NCBI RefSeq assembly: GCF_927798095.1
Contig: NZ_CAKMMF010000007.1
Coordinates: 186,001-250,000, forward strand
Reading direction: 5' to 3'
Source of the DNA: Paenibacillus plantiphilus
GTDB taxonomy: Bacteria > Bacillota > Bacilli > Paenibacillales > Paenibacillaceae
DNA length: 64,000 bases
Under the pieces are notes generated by a model. It was not told the origin of the DNA, did not search any database, and saw nothing but the letters and a program-made list of their open reading frames with translations. Both the position numbers and the translations under genes were made by a program. Of the stretch, positions 51,670 through 60,168 are shown piece after piece; the stretch's first letter is position 1; the number at the start of each line of letters is the position of its first letter.

Positions 51670-52270
51670 TGATGCTCTGATCAGAGACGGATTGAAGGTG
51701 TTGCTGGAGCTGGAGGATGACATCGAGGTCATGGGAACAGCGCAGAATGGACAGGAGGCGTTCGATCAATGCCGAAACGGGCGTCCGGATCTGGTACTGA
51801 TGGATATCCGAATGCCGATCATGGACGGAGTGCTTGGCACAAAGCTGATCAAGGACCACTGGCCGGACATCAAAGTGGTAATCCTGACAACCTTCAAGGA
51901 TGACGAATATATCAAGGAAGCGGTCAGAAGCGGTGCAGAGGGATACATACTCAAGAATCAAACCGCAGACAGCATCATCGAAAGTCTGCGAACTGTAGGC
52001 AAAGGGAATAGCGTATTCCAGAAGGAAGTGGCGGGAGCCTTGTCCGCGATGATCGGGGAAGACAAGAAGAAGTCGCCCGGACATACTGAATTAACGGCCA
52101 AGGAGCTGGCGATTCTGCAGCTGGTCGGTGAAGGAATGTCCAATAAGGAGATCGCCGAGAAGCTTTATCTGAGCGAGGGTACGACAAGGAATTATGTGAC
52201 AGGTCTGCTGGACAAGCTGCAATTGAGGGACCGTACCCAGCTTGCGATTTATTATTTGAAGCACTATTAG
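51647..52270 (+). CDS. NarL/LiaR-family response regulator
   Basis: 207 residues. Receiver: LIVDDDALIRDGL (acidic pocket), Asp in DLVLMDIRMPIMDG, LTTF, Lys in GYILKNQ. LuxR-type HTH: ELTAKELAILQLVGEGMSNKEIAEKLYLSEGTTRNYVTGLLDKL. The TTG at 51647 is 8 nt after GAAGGAGG; the TTG at 51641 is only 2 nt away. Last gene of the exporter/two-component unit. Expected target: the promoter before 47296. Confidence 0.94.
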   Translation: MKVLIVDDDALIRDGLKVLLELEDDIEVMGTAQNGQEAFDQCRNGRPDLVLMDIRMPIMDGVLGTKLIKDHWPDIKVVILTTFKDDEYIKEAVRSGAEGYILKNQTADSIIESLRTVGKGNSVFQKEVAGALSAMIGEDKKKSPGHTELTAKELAILQLVGEGMSNKEIAEKLYLSEGTTRNYVTGLLDKLQLRDRTQLAIYYLKHY

Positions 52271-52296
52271 GATGGGCGGCGGGCAAGGGGGATATG

Positions 52297-52346
52297 CGAC
52301 AAGACAGACCGCCCCCGCTCCGCGCTAGTGTGCGTCTGTCTTGTCG
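52297..52346. repeat. 13-bp inverted repeat between convergent genes
   Basis: CGACAAGACAGAC (52297-52309) and GTCTGTCTTGTCG (52334-52346) with a 24-nt GC-rich centre. It may stop transcription from the response regulator gene and the convergent SDR gene, though no T-run follows. Confidence 0.7.
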
Positions 52347-52413
52347 TGTGGGTCGGCCATCACGTGTCACCCCACCGCATTGGAGCTGCGCGCGGCTAGC
52401 GGGGACCCTGCTG

Positions 52414-53166
52414 CTATTTGGCTGTGACGCCGCCATCTACAGGCAGTTCAACACCTGTAATATAAGCGGATGCATCAGATGCAAGGAATAGCACGGCAGC
52501 AGCAACCTCGAAGGCTTGTCCTACGCGCGGGAGAGCCGTTTGAGACAGAAACCACTTAAGCATGCGGTCATCGTTAACAAAACCAGCGCTCATCGGGGTT
52601 TCGATAAAGCCGGGGTGAACCGAGTTTACACGGATATTGTCCTTCCCGAAATCAACCGCAGCCGCCTTGGAGAGCATTCGGACACCGCCTTTGGATGCTG
52701 TATAAGCGCCTGCTCCACTGCTGCCGGTCAGTCCGGCGATCGACGAGATGTTAATGATCGAGCCGCCCTTGCCCGTCTGCATATGTGGTATGACATGCTT
52801 CATTCCAAGAAAGACGCTCGTTAGATTAATGTGAATGACCTTATTCCACTGCTCCATGGTCGTTTCAAGCAGACCGGCAGCATGCGAGATTCCCGCGTTA
52901 TTAACCAGGACATCCACCTTGCCGTATTTCTGGATAGCGCCATCAACTGCTTTCACCCATTCATCCTCAGAAGCGACATTGTGGGGGAAAGCCGCGGCTT
53001 CTCCTCCAGCCTCTTCAATCTCCTTAACGACCGCTTGCACGGCAGCCTCGTTGATATCCGTTGCAACAACCTTGGCACCTTCACGGGCAAGCAGAAGCGC
53101 TTCCTCACGTCCCATCCCGCTGCCGGCGCCAGTCACAATCGCTACCTTGTCCACCAACATAGCCAT
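52414..53166 (-). CDS. SDR-family oxidoreductase (glucose 1-dehydrogenase-like)
   Basis: 250 residues of the classical SDR family: TGAGSGMGREEALLLAREGA (TGxxxGxG), Asp in VVATDINEA (prefers NAD), LVNNAGISHAAG, ISSIAG (catalytic Ser), YTASKGG (Tyr/Lys) and VHPGFIETPM, with the C-terminal YITGVELPVDGG. GGAGG lies 9 nt before the ATG. It is the last gene of a minus-strand unit with thioredoxin-like, isochorismatase-like and truncated DJ-1 genes. Substrate unknown. Confidence 0.93.
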   Translation of the reverse strand: MAMLVDKVAIVTGAGSGMGREEALLLAREGAKVVATDINEAAVQAVVKEIEEAGGEAAAFPHNVASEDEWVKAVDGAIQKYGKVDVLVNNAGISHAAGLLETTMEQWNKVIHINLTSVFLGMKHVIPHMQTGKGGSIINISSIAGLTGSSGAGAYTASKGGVRMLSKAAAVDFGKDNIRVNSVHPGFIETPMSAGFVNDDRMLKWFLSQTALPRVGQAFEVAAAVLFLASDASAYITGVELPVDGGVTAK

Positions 53167-53235
53167 TAATCAAGACCTCCTTCAAGTGCGTGCCTCACAT
53201 CATTGCTGTTCATAGGTCCATCAACTGTTGTAGGA

Positions 53236-53370
53236 TCACCGAATCGGGGGCTGCGCATTCACTACATAGTATGGATAATCCATTGGGATACCAATCCATG
53301 TGACAGCTTCGAAGAAGCCGGTAAGATCCAGTGTGGTCATTCCATCAAACAATACAAACGCCATCTTCAT
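53236..53370 (-). pseudogene. truncated DJ-1/PfpI (GlxA-type) gene, N-terminal 44 residues
   Basis: With GGAGGGTG 7 nt before its ATG, this frame encodes MKMAFVLFDGMTTLDLTGFFEAVTWIG... then a stop after 44 codons. The start is the typical first strand and helix of DJ-1/PfpI-family proteins (about 190-220 residues), including the conserved Glu region after TLDL. The rest of the domain, with the catalytic cysteine, is missing and not seen in other frames downstream, so the gene is a deletion remnant within an otherwise intact unit. Confidence 0.72.
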
Positions 53371-53405
53371 CGCGGAACACCCTCCATATGCAGAATAGAA
53401 TGCAG

Positions 53406-54062
53406 TTACACCAGAAACTTGCTGTTAGGAATAGAACCCGCGATATCTGAAGTCGGGATCACGTTCACGCCGATATTCTCCATCTCTCGCACGCCCTGAT
53501 CATACAGGCCGGATACGGCATCCTCTGCAAGCACGATTCGGAAATCACGCTCGCTTGCCTCATAGATTGAGGTTCGCGGACAATTAGGGAAATTGCAGCC
53601 GCTGAAGACGAGCGTATTCACCCCTCTGTCACGCAGAAACTGCTCGCACTTGGTTCCATAGAATGCGCCCCAGCGCGGCTTGTACATGATCCATTCTTTG
53701 GAGCCAATCTGCTGCAGCTCTCCGTTCAATAGCAGGTCTGGCTCCAATCTGATCCGCTCAAGAGGTCTAATCTCCAGAACAATTTCTGAGCCAGGGGAAG
53801 CTGGCGCTACAATCCGCGCGCCTCTCTCGACAGCCTCCCTCCTGCAAATATCAACGTTGGACCCGTCTTCTTTATATAGACGTATCACATGAATAATGGG
53901 CAGGTTGGAGACCCGATATAAATCGAGAAGCTGCTTCATATTCGGCAGAATCTCGAACGTTCCTTTAATCTCCGCTGGCGCTCCCGGCAAGGTGAAGTCA
54001 TTCTGCGTATCAATGGTTAGGAGTGCCGAAGCGGACCAGTCAGGAAGTGTATACATGCTCAT
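53406..54062 (-). CDS. isochorismatase-family cysteine hydrolase
   Basis: 218 residues. Catalytic triad of the family: Asp18 in ALLTIDTQNDF, Lys in MYKPRWGAFYGT and Cys in LVFSGCNFPNCPRTS (two cysteines, the first in the nucleophile position). Members hydrolyse amides (nicotinamide, N-carbamoyl compounds) or isochorismate; this one is closest to generic cysteine hydrolases and its substrate is not known. The ATG overlaps the stop of the thioredoxin-like gene (ATGA), so the two are translationally coupled. Confidence 0.91.
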   Translation of the reverse strand: MSMYTLPDWSASALLTIDTQNDFTLPGAPAEIKGTFEILPNMKQLLDLYRVSNLPIIHVIRLYKEDGSNVDICRREAVERGARIVAPASPGSEIVLEIRPLERIRLEPDLLLNGELQQIGSKEWIMYKPRWGAFYGTKCEQFLRDRGVNTLVFSGCNFPNCPRTSIYEASERDFRIVLAEDAVSGLYDQGVREMENIGVNVIPTSDIAGSIPNSKFLV

Positions 54063-54652
54063 ATCGGGCGCTCCTCGGTTTGGATAATGGTTGTCAGCAG
54101 CTGTCTTAGCTCCTGTACAATTACAGCCTGGTATTCCGTTCCTGCATGGTAGAGTGCCGCGATCTCCTTGCGTGCGGCTGCGACCATATCCTGATAGCCC
54201 GGCTCTTCACGGTCCGGATTGTCCCGCCGAAATTGCTGCATGACCGCTTGAATGTATTGCGGACGAGGTCCCCATTGTCCCACTACGGCTCCGCTGGCAG
54301 CATCAACGAACAGGGCTATCGGCTGGGCACGCCCTCCGTTGGTCAGAAATAAATCCATCGTGTCCAGATGCTGCTCCATAACAAGAATCTCTACCGGAAT
54401 CTCGCCATGCTTCAGCACATGCAATAGCACTGGCAAATTCCAAATGACATCGGGACACCATTCTGTGCACAGAATAAGACATCTCCATGTCCCGCGAGCT
54501 CTCAGTGAGCGAAAAAAATGCTCATCCTCCTGCGATTCCCAGCGAAATCGGTTATACCACTCTAATAAGCTCTCTTTGTTTCTCGTCATCCCGTCGATAA
54601 ATTGCTGGGGCTGAATGCCTGTCCCCATTACTGACTGTAAATGAATGTTCAT
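54059..54652 (-). CDS. thioredoxin-fold protein with single active-site cysteine
   Basis: 197 residues. Thioredoxin-like fold with LILCTEWCPDVIWNLPVL: the WCPDV motif keeps the first Cys but lacks the second of CxxC; a Cys three residues earlier (LILC) might replace it. The following strand IPVEILVMEQHLDTMDLFL and PIALFVDAASG fit the fold. GGAGG is 8 nt before the ATG at 54652. It is first in a coupled unit with a cysteine hydrolase. It may act as a reductase, bacilliredoxin-like protein or chaperone. Confidence 0.82.
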   Translation of the reverse strand: MNIHLQSVMGTGIQPQQFIDGMTRNKESLLEWYNRFRWESQEDEHFFRSLRARGTWRCLILCTEWCPDVIWNLPVLLHVLKHGEIPVEILVMEQHLDTMDLFLTNGGRAQPIALFVDAASGAVVGQWGPRPQYIQAVMQQFRRDNPDREEPGYQDMVAAARKEIAALYHAGTEYQAVIVQELRQLLTTIIQTEERPI

Positions 54653-54679
54653 TGCTTGTTCCTCCTTCAAAGCAAAAAT

Positions 54680-54701
54680 AGAGGTGCGAATTTGCACCTC
54701 T
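54680..54701 (-). terminator. terminator of the GDYXXLXY membrane-protein gene
   Basis: Minus strand: AGAGGTGC, 6-nt loop, GCACCTCT then ATTTTTGC. It lies about 107 nt after the 54808 stop and just before the thioredoxin-like gene. Confidence 0.75.
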
Positions 54702-54807
54702 TTATCATTGTCGGCAGTAAGTTCTTATCGTAGTTTACAATAACTGGGCTGCTTAAAAAAGTGACAGTTTTGGATAAAACGACGAGGACAGTGCTGACAT
54801 CAGGTCT

Positions 54808-57057
54808 CTATTCCTTAGCCAATCGCTCCAGCAGAGCATTTCCATTGGCGCTTACTCGAATATAGGCAAAGCGGGCGCTGCGTTCAACTGCCAGTCCGGT
54901 CCCCTCGGGTACGAAATAGGTTTCGATGCCATAATAGATCGGTCCCCAGCCGCTGGTCACTCCGTTCATCACAATTTCATTGGGAGCAAGAGTCTCGCCA
55001 TCCCTGTACAGGCGATTGAAGACATGAACGCCTCTCGCATCTTGGGCCAGCACGACCCGTACCCTTTGTCTGCTGCCACGGCCTTCCAGCTGCAATGTTG
55101 AAATGCTGTAGTTAAGAGTCACATAATCCCCTTGCAGCAAGGATCGGGGATCAATCGGCTGAAGCTCAAGCTTAACTGATGCGCCGTTGCGCAGCAGTCG
55201 TTCATTCGACACCGCCTCATAAGCGAGGAATCCGAATTGCAGAACGATGACAATAAGCAGCAGCAGGAAGCTTCGATGCCAGAAATTACGGGCTGTCTCA
55301 CTGCCGCTGCTATCCGCTGCATGGCTTCGCCGGGCGATGATGTAGGTAACAAGCAGTATCAGTAGCCCCAGAAGGGCGAGGGTAACGGATTTGTGCAAGA
55401 GCGACCATAATAGATCGTAGTATTTATAGATTAGAAACGCGAACCAGAATACGGAGCTGATAGCCGTCTCGATGGCATGATTCCTGCGAATCGATTGGAA
55501 CAGCAGATAGCTGACTACGATCAAATAAATGGCATTCAATAACGCATAAGAATAGGGGAACATATCCTTAAAGAACGTGAGCCAGAACAGGAAGAGCAGG
55601 GTGAGACACAGACTGCTTTCCTTAACCTGCTGCCGGCTATCGTTATCCTTCATCCGGGAATGGAGAAGGTATGCAGCCGCATTGCCGATAGACAAGAGAA
55701 GGATTGTAAGCTCCAGCCGGTAATCGAAGGAATGAAGCGCCATAGCGACAGAGAAATTAAGCAGTCCATAGGTGATGAAGCGCTGCAAGCGTTCTTCGAG
55801 GCGAATCCAGCCAGCTGCGAATAGAAGGGTGTATAATGCTGAAATTAGGATAGAATCGATCCACACGATGGACACAATCCCCAGCAAATACCCGATATAG
55901 AGCAAGGTATAGCGAACGGTAGCATTTATAGTCGTCAAGAGAGTCATCGGAACGGCGAACAGCAACGATAGGAACAGGAAGATATGCTGCGGATCTCTGC
56001 TGTCCATCGTAAACAGCACGAGCCCGATTAAACAGGCACTGCCGATCGTAACACCGAGCACAGTAACGATGATGGACACGGCTGCTGCAACGTTGCTTCC
56101 AGCTTGACGGGGCGAGTGCTTCCTGGCTGGCTGGTCACCTTGTGCAGAATCGGGCTGCTCGTCCTTGCCCAGCCTATTCAAATAACGGAAGAAGAGTACA
56201 TTGCCCATAAGCAGCAGGGCAACAAAGACCAGCCCGTAGAAGAAAAAGGTGGTAGAGGCATGCCTGACAGCAAGCTCAATGAATTTGAAGACTGCGAATG
56301 CGGACGCCGCCAAGGCATTGATTGCAAGATAACCTTTGCTCAGCCGGACGCGAGAGAAGTAATAGAACCCTGTACCGATCACTGCAGCGTCAATAAGATT
56401 CATCCACGGTCCAAGGATAGTGTACACGAACGAGTTGGTCATCAGCAGCAGGGAAGTGTGGAGAATGACAAAGCTCATGAATTTCAGCGGCGAGAATGCT
56501 GCCTTATACCGTTCTGTTAGAGCAAACAGGATGAAATTGATGATGGCGAACAAGCCGCCAATGGCGATAAGGGTGGTTTCATCATGGTTCACGGGCAAGG
56601 AGGAAGGAAAGAAGTAGAACCATAAGGCCAGATGAAGAAGCACATAAGCGAGCAGGTAAAAAGGGTTGTAACGTGTAATCCAGGCGAATAATAGAGTAGG
56701 GATGGACCATACAAGGAATATGCGGTAGCTGTCTGCATGTGAATTATAGATTTGTCCGAGCAGAGCGACTGCCGCGCCAAAGGAAATGCAGCCTCCCACA
56801 AGGAGCAGTGTGGATAGAAAGGTATGATGGCCAAGCATGGAGCGGAATTTGGACAGGATATAAGAAGCACCGTAGAAGAGAGCAACCAGCCCGACAGAGG
56901 CGATGATTTTCTCCATGCGTTCTAATCCACCCCAATTGGCTGCGAAAAAATAAATGATGGCTGCCAGCACCAGCGAAATGCCAAGCACAAAGCCGGTTCG
57001 TATCGCGCCTAGTTGAAGCATTGCAGTCACTGCCTTCCTTATGTTTCTTACTGTCAT
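54808..57057 (-). CDS. large multi-pass membrane protein, DUF2157/DUF4401-GDYXXLXY type
   Basis: 749 residues with about 18-20 membrane helices from residue ~20 to ~620, including paired blocks such as FVLGISLVLAAIIYFFAANW (a DUF2157 feature) and FLSLLFAVPMTLLTTINA. The C-terminal soluble, presumably external domain has the motif SLLQGDYVTLNYSI, the GDYXXLXY signature, and GWGPIYYGIETYFVPEGTG. In most bacteria this is two genes (DUF2157/DUF4401 and GDYXXLXY); here it is one chain. Function is unknown; the C-terminal domain resembles signal-peptidase-like beta folds only by impression. ATG at 57057 follows GGGGGA. Confidence 0.85.
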   Translation of the reverse strand: MTVRNIRKAVTAMLQLGAIRTGFVLGISLVLAAIIYFFAANWGGLERMEKIIASVGLVALFYGASYILSKFRSMLGHHTFLSTLLLVGGCISFGAAVALLGQIYNSHADSYRIFLVWSIPTLLFAWITRYNPFYLLAYVLLHLALWFYFFPSSLPVNHDETTLIAIGGLFAIINFILFALTERYKAAFSPLKFMSFVILHTSLLLMTNSFVYTILGPWMNLIDAAVIGTGFYYFSRVRLSKGYLAINALAASAFAVFKFIELAVRHASTTFFFYGLVFVALLLMGNVLFFRYLNRLGKDEQPDSAQGDQPARKHSPRQAGSNVAAAVSIIVTVLGVTIGSACLIGLVLFTMDSRDPQHIFLFLSLLFAVPMTLLTTINATVRYTLLYIGYLLGIVSIVWIDSILISALYTLLFAAGWIRLEERLQRFITYGLLNFSVAMALHSFDYRLELTILLLSIGNAAAYLLHSRMKDNDSRQQVKESSLCLTLLFLFWLTFFKDMFPYSYALLNAIYLIVVSYLLFQSIRRNHAIETAISSVFWFAFLIYKYYDLLWSLLHKSVTLALLGLLILLVTYIIARRSHAADSSGSETARNFWHRSFLLLLIVIVLQFGFLAYEAVSNERLLRNGASVKLELQPIDPRSLLQGDYVTLNYSISTLQLEGRGSRQRVRVVLAQDARGVHVFNRLYRDGETLAPNEIVMNGVTSGWGPIYYGIETYFVPEGTGLAVERSARFAYIRVSANGNALLERLAKE

Positions 57058-57620
57058 TATAAGTCCCCCTTCAGTTGCCTCACAGTACTATCTTCGAGTA
57101 GTACCACCGCCGTTATTATCACATCGTGCGCAGCTCCCAGCACGCGGTGTCGCGTTGCATGACAGCGGTTGGTCCATGGCAGGAGCTTGTACGTCTGTTG
57201 ATTTGATGCAGATTTACTTATACTATTCTTATACGCTTTGCCCGCTAACGAAAACATGTCATGCACAATGATTATTCATGCGGCAATTGAGCTAGACGTG
57301 GAGAATCGGCAGCAGAGACATGCTTAATATGTCCATTTTTTCAGAAACAGCAAATTACCCAGGGCTTTTTTTCGCGTGGGTTGCACCATTCGTCGCTTCG
57401 ACCGATCGCCGTCATGCAGCGAAATACCGCATGCTGGGAGCTGCGCGCGGTGCGTCTCCGTTACTGCGAAAACTTTTGCAGGTATGTGCGGATTGATAGC
57501 GGTATAGTTGGAGGGTGCGGCTCATTAATCCATCGTACTTTCTGGGCAGCTTGAAATTGCAGTTACAATTACGGACGATGTTTGTATCGTAGATGATCGT
57601 AGATGAGGAGGAGATTCAAT
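57058..57620. other. gene-free region between divergent genes
   Basis: Holds ATGTCATGCACAATGATT (57256-57273), recurring from 47.2 kb, and ACTTTTGCAGGTATGTGCGG (57472-57491), the reverse complement (two mismatches) of 46867-46886. ATCGTAGATG occurs twice just before the next gene. No gene or clear promoter is seen. Confidence 0.5.
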
Positions 57621-58598
57621 ATGAAGTATCGTCGTCTTGGCAATAGTGGACTTGTTGTATCGGTGATGGGATTGGGTACAAATGCTTTTGGCAAACGGTC
57701 TGACGAGATCGCTTCCACCGAGATTATTCACCACGCTATAGAAAGCGGCATTAATTTCATCGATACAGCGAATATTTATGCAGGTACGGAGTCCGAGCGG
57801 ATTATCGGCCGCGCTCTGGAGGGAAAACGCCATGAGGTTGTACTGGCAACTAAGGCGGGCCTAGTTAAGGGAGACGGTCCTAATGAGCGCGGATCATCCC
57901 GTTATCATTTGCAGCGGGAGCTGGAGGATAGTCTTAGGAGGCTCAAGACGGATTATATTGACCTGTACCAGATTCATACCTTTGACCCTAATACGCCGCT
58001 TGAAGAGACATTGCGGACATTGGAGGATATGGTTCGCTCTGGGAAGGTTCGTTACATAGGCGCTTCAAATTATGCGGCATGGGAGCTGATGAAAGCGCTG
58101 GGGATTAGTGATCGCCTGGGACTCAACAGGTTTATCTCCACGCAATCCAGCTACTCTCTGGCGGATCGCACGCCTGAGCTTGAGCTTGTTCCGATGTGTC
58201 TGGACCAGGGAGTAGGCATCATTCCTTATTTCCCGCTGGCAGGCGGCATTCTAAGCGGCAAATACAACTCAACTGACGCTGTGCCAGCCGGATCAAGGGC
58301 GGATAAGGATCATAACTTCAATAAATTCCTTGATCAGCGCACAATTGCTTTAGGGCAGCAGACCAGTAAGCTGGCAGAGATTCACGGGCATACACCGAGC
58401 GCACTGTCGCTGGCATGGCTTATGGGCAGACCCGCTGTAGCGACGGTTATTGCAGGTGCAACTTCGACGGATCAATTGGAGAACAATCTGAAGAGCTTGT
58501 CTATAGAGCTTGATTCGGAAGGGCTAGGGGAAGAGCTGGATGCGATCAGCAGCCACTATCGTTATGTCGAGCCTTTCGCTATTTACCGCTTGCCGTAA
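57621..58598 (+). CDS. aldo/keto reductase (YccK/voltage-channel beta-like group)
   Basis: 325 residues. NADPH-dependent TIM-barrel oxidoreductase: MKYRRLGNSGLVVSVMGLGTNAFG, catalytic Asp and Tyr in FIDTANIYAGTESE, Lys in VVLATKAG, and His in LYQIHTFDPNTPLEETL; cofactor end motif AGATSTDQLENNL. The ATG at 57621 follows AGGAGGAG by 7-9 nt; the reading from 57603 is too long. Reduces aldehydes or ketones; actual substrate unknown. Confidence 0.94.
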   Translation: MKYRRLGNSGLVVSVMGLGTNAFGKRSDEIASTEIIHHAIESGINFIDTANIYAGTESERIIGRALEGKRHEVVLATKAGLVKGDGPNERGSSRYHLQRELEDSLRRLKTDYIDLYQIHTFDPNTPLEETLRTLEDMVRSGKVRYIGASNYAAWELMKALGISDRLGLNRFISTQSSYSLADRTPELELVPMCLDQGVGIIPYFPLAGGILSGKYNSTDAVPAGSRADKDHNFNKFLDQRTIALGQQTSKLAEIHGHTPSALSLAWLMGRPAVATVIAGATSTDQLENNLKSLSIELDSEGLGEELDAISSHYRYVEPFAIYRLP

Positions 58599-58689
58599 GC
58601 AGAACTGCATAGTCAAACTCCGAAGAGGTCTTCTCAGTCATCGATGACGGGGGAGGCCTCTTCTACCCACTTATTATCACAGAATATTA

Positions 58690-59235
58690 TCACAGAACAT
58701 CCTCAGTATGAACTTCCCGATAGACGGAGATGAGCACCAACGCTGGCTGCTCGCCGATATTGGTCACCTTGTGGGGGACGCTGGCATTCCAGCTGAAGGC
58801 ATCTCCTTCCTCAAGGATTGCAGAATCCTCGCCTTGCTCCGCTAATATTCTTCCCTTCAGAACAAAATGGCATTCCTCTCCTTCATGAGCATGGGGGTCG
58901 CCGGTGGATGAGCCGGGGGGAGACTCTACAATCATCATGCGCAGGCCGCCCTGAGCAGACAGATGCTCCACCTTCAGCTTCTCCTTGCCGGTTGTTGTAT
59001 GCTTGCGCTCGTCTTGTCTCACAACATGCATACGCTGCTCCTTGCGCAGCAGCAAATACGGCAGAGGAACCTTGAGGAAGGTAGCTATGCTCTCCAGAGT
59101 AGCGATAGACGGAGAGGTTTTGTTATTTTCGACATTGCTTATGAATCCTTTGGATAGCCCGGTCCCTTCACATAGCTGAGGAATCGTCAGTCCCTTGCGC
59201 TTGCGAATAGCGCGGATCGCAGCCCCGATATCCAT
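58690..59235 (-). CDS. XRE-family regulator with C-terminal cupin
   Basis: 181 residues. N-terminal XRE HTH: IGAAIRAIRKRKGLTIPQLCEGTGLSKGFISNVENNKTSPSIATLESIATFL. C-terminal cupin_2: HAHEGEECHFVLKGRILAEQG (metal-type His/Glu residues), LEEGDAFSWNASVPHKVTNIG. This is the PuuR/SinR-like architecture in which a small ligand binds the cupin. Targets may include its own promoter or the divergent DoxX gene 305 bp away. AAGGAGAT is 8 nt before the ATG. Confidence 0.94.
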   Translation of the reverse strand: MDIGAAIRAIRKRKGLTIPQLCEGTGLSKGFISNVENNKTSPSIATLESIATFLKVPLPYLLLRKEQRMHVVRQDERKHTTTGKEKLKVEHLSAQGGLRMMIVESPPGSSTGDPHAHEGEECHFVLKGRILAEQGEDSAILEEGDAFSWNASVPHKVTNIGEQPALVLISVYREVHTEDVL

Positions 59236-59386
59236 TCAATACCATCTCCTTGGTTTGGCAATAGATACATGATATTCATAATACCAAAAAGAAGGTTGAC
59301 ACTCCACAAGGAAGGTGATAAATTGTTGTTATCAAATATGAACTATTGTTCTATATAAGAATACTATTTTAAGGAGGTGGCACGAG

Positions 59387-59428
59387 GTGATACGCCTTTC
59401 TTTTTTGGTGGATGGTTTTGTTATATGA
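59387..59428 (+). CDS. possible 13-residue peptide with consensus ribosome binding site
   Basis: AAGGAGGTG stands 7 nt before GTG, followed by 13 codons (MIRLSFLVDGFVI) and TGA. A TTATCA-N17-TATATA promoter-like pair lies just upstream. It could be a leader peptide for the DoxX gene. Support is only the ribosome binding site. Confidence 0.25.
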   Translation: MIRLSFLVDGFVI

Positions 59429-59540
59429 ATAAAATATGTTTATATATAACTTCTTGATATCGATAGAAGGGTCATGATCAGGGTGCATGAGTATGGGTTC
59501 GCAAAATTTGGATAAATGAATGAAGGAGTGTTAGTAGAAA

Positions 59541-59936
59541 ATGAAGACAAGAGCAGTTGTAACGTTGATGCGAGTAATAGTGGGGATACTATTTATGGCT
59601 CATGGAATCTCGAAATTCCAGATGGGGCTGGGCAATACAGCGGGTTGGTTCGGCAGCATTGGCATCCCGGAATTTGTTGCTTATATCGTTGCTTTTCTTG
59701 AACTGATTGGTGGTATTGCTCTCGTTGTTGGTTTTGCAACGCGGTACTTCTCGGCGGCTTTCGTCATCATGCTCATTGGGGCGATCTTCACCGCGAAGCT
59801 GGATGGCGGCTTGCTTGGAACTGACGGAATGGCAGGGTACGAATTGGATCTTGCTCTGATTGCATTGGCGGCGTACTTCACCATTGCGGATGAGCGCGGG
59901 GTCGGAGTAGATCAGCTCATCACCACCAGAAAATAA
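59541..59936 (+). CDS. DoxX-family membrane protein
   Basis: 131 residues with four membrane helices: VVTLMRVIVGILFMAHGISKF, FVAYIVAFLELIGGIALVVGF, AAFVIMLIGAIFTAKL and LDLALIALAAYFTIA. The GxxF-HG-xK-F start and LELIGGIALVVGFATR are hallmarks of DoxX. Such proteins are linked to thiosulfate:quinone or general thiol/redox stress functions at the membrane. AAGGAGTG precedes the ATG by 10 nt. Confidence 0.92.
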   Translation: MKTRAVVTLMRVIVGILFMAHGISKFQMGLGNTAGWFGSIGIPEFVAYIVAFLELIGGIALVVGFATRYFSAAFVIMLIGAIFTAKLDGGLLGTDGMAGYELDLALIALAAYFTIADERGVGVDQLITTRK

Positions 59937-60048
59937 AGCTGAAGGTAACTGCGAGGCCGATGAAGAACATCTATAGCATAAGCTGCCGCAGCATTTTAAA
60001 TCCGGCAGCGACATCTCCGGTTGCCTTCGCCTTCAAGGCTGGAAATGA

Positions 60049-60155
60049 ATATGACTAACGAATATGGATGAAAAATGAATGTGAACATAGGATGAACACC
60101 GAATATGGATGAACAACGAATATGGATGAAAACGAATATGGATGAAAACGAATGA
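60049..60155. repeat. degenerate GAATATGGATGAAAAC tandem repeats
   Basis: A roughly 16-bp unit (GAATATGGATGAAAAC and variants such as GAATATGGATGAACAAC) repeats about six times in the leader of the dioxygenase gene. It is the sort of slippage-prone repeat that can vary the distance between promoter and gene. Confidence 0.75.
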
Positions 60156-60168
60156 GAGGAGCTTGTAT

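Noticed and set aside
58621-58663. GAAGAGG...CCTCTTC hairpin as terminator between convergent genes
   Set aside because: Only seven pairs around a long loop and no T-run; too weak to call.
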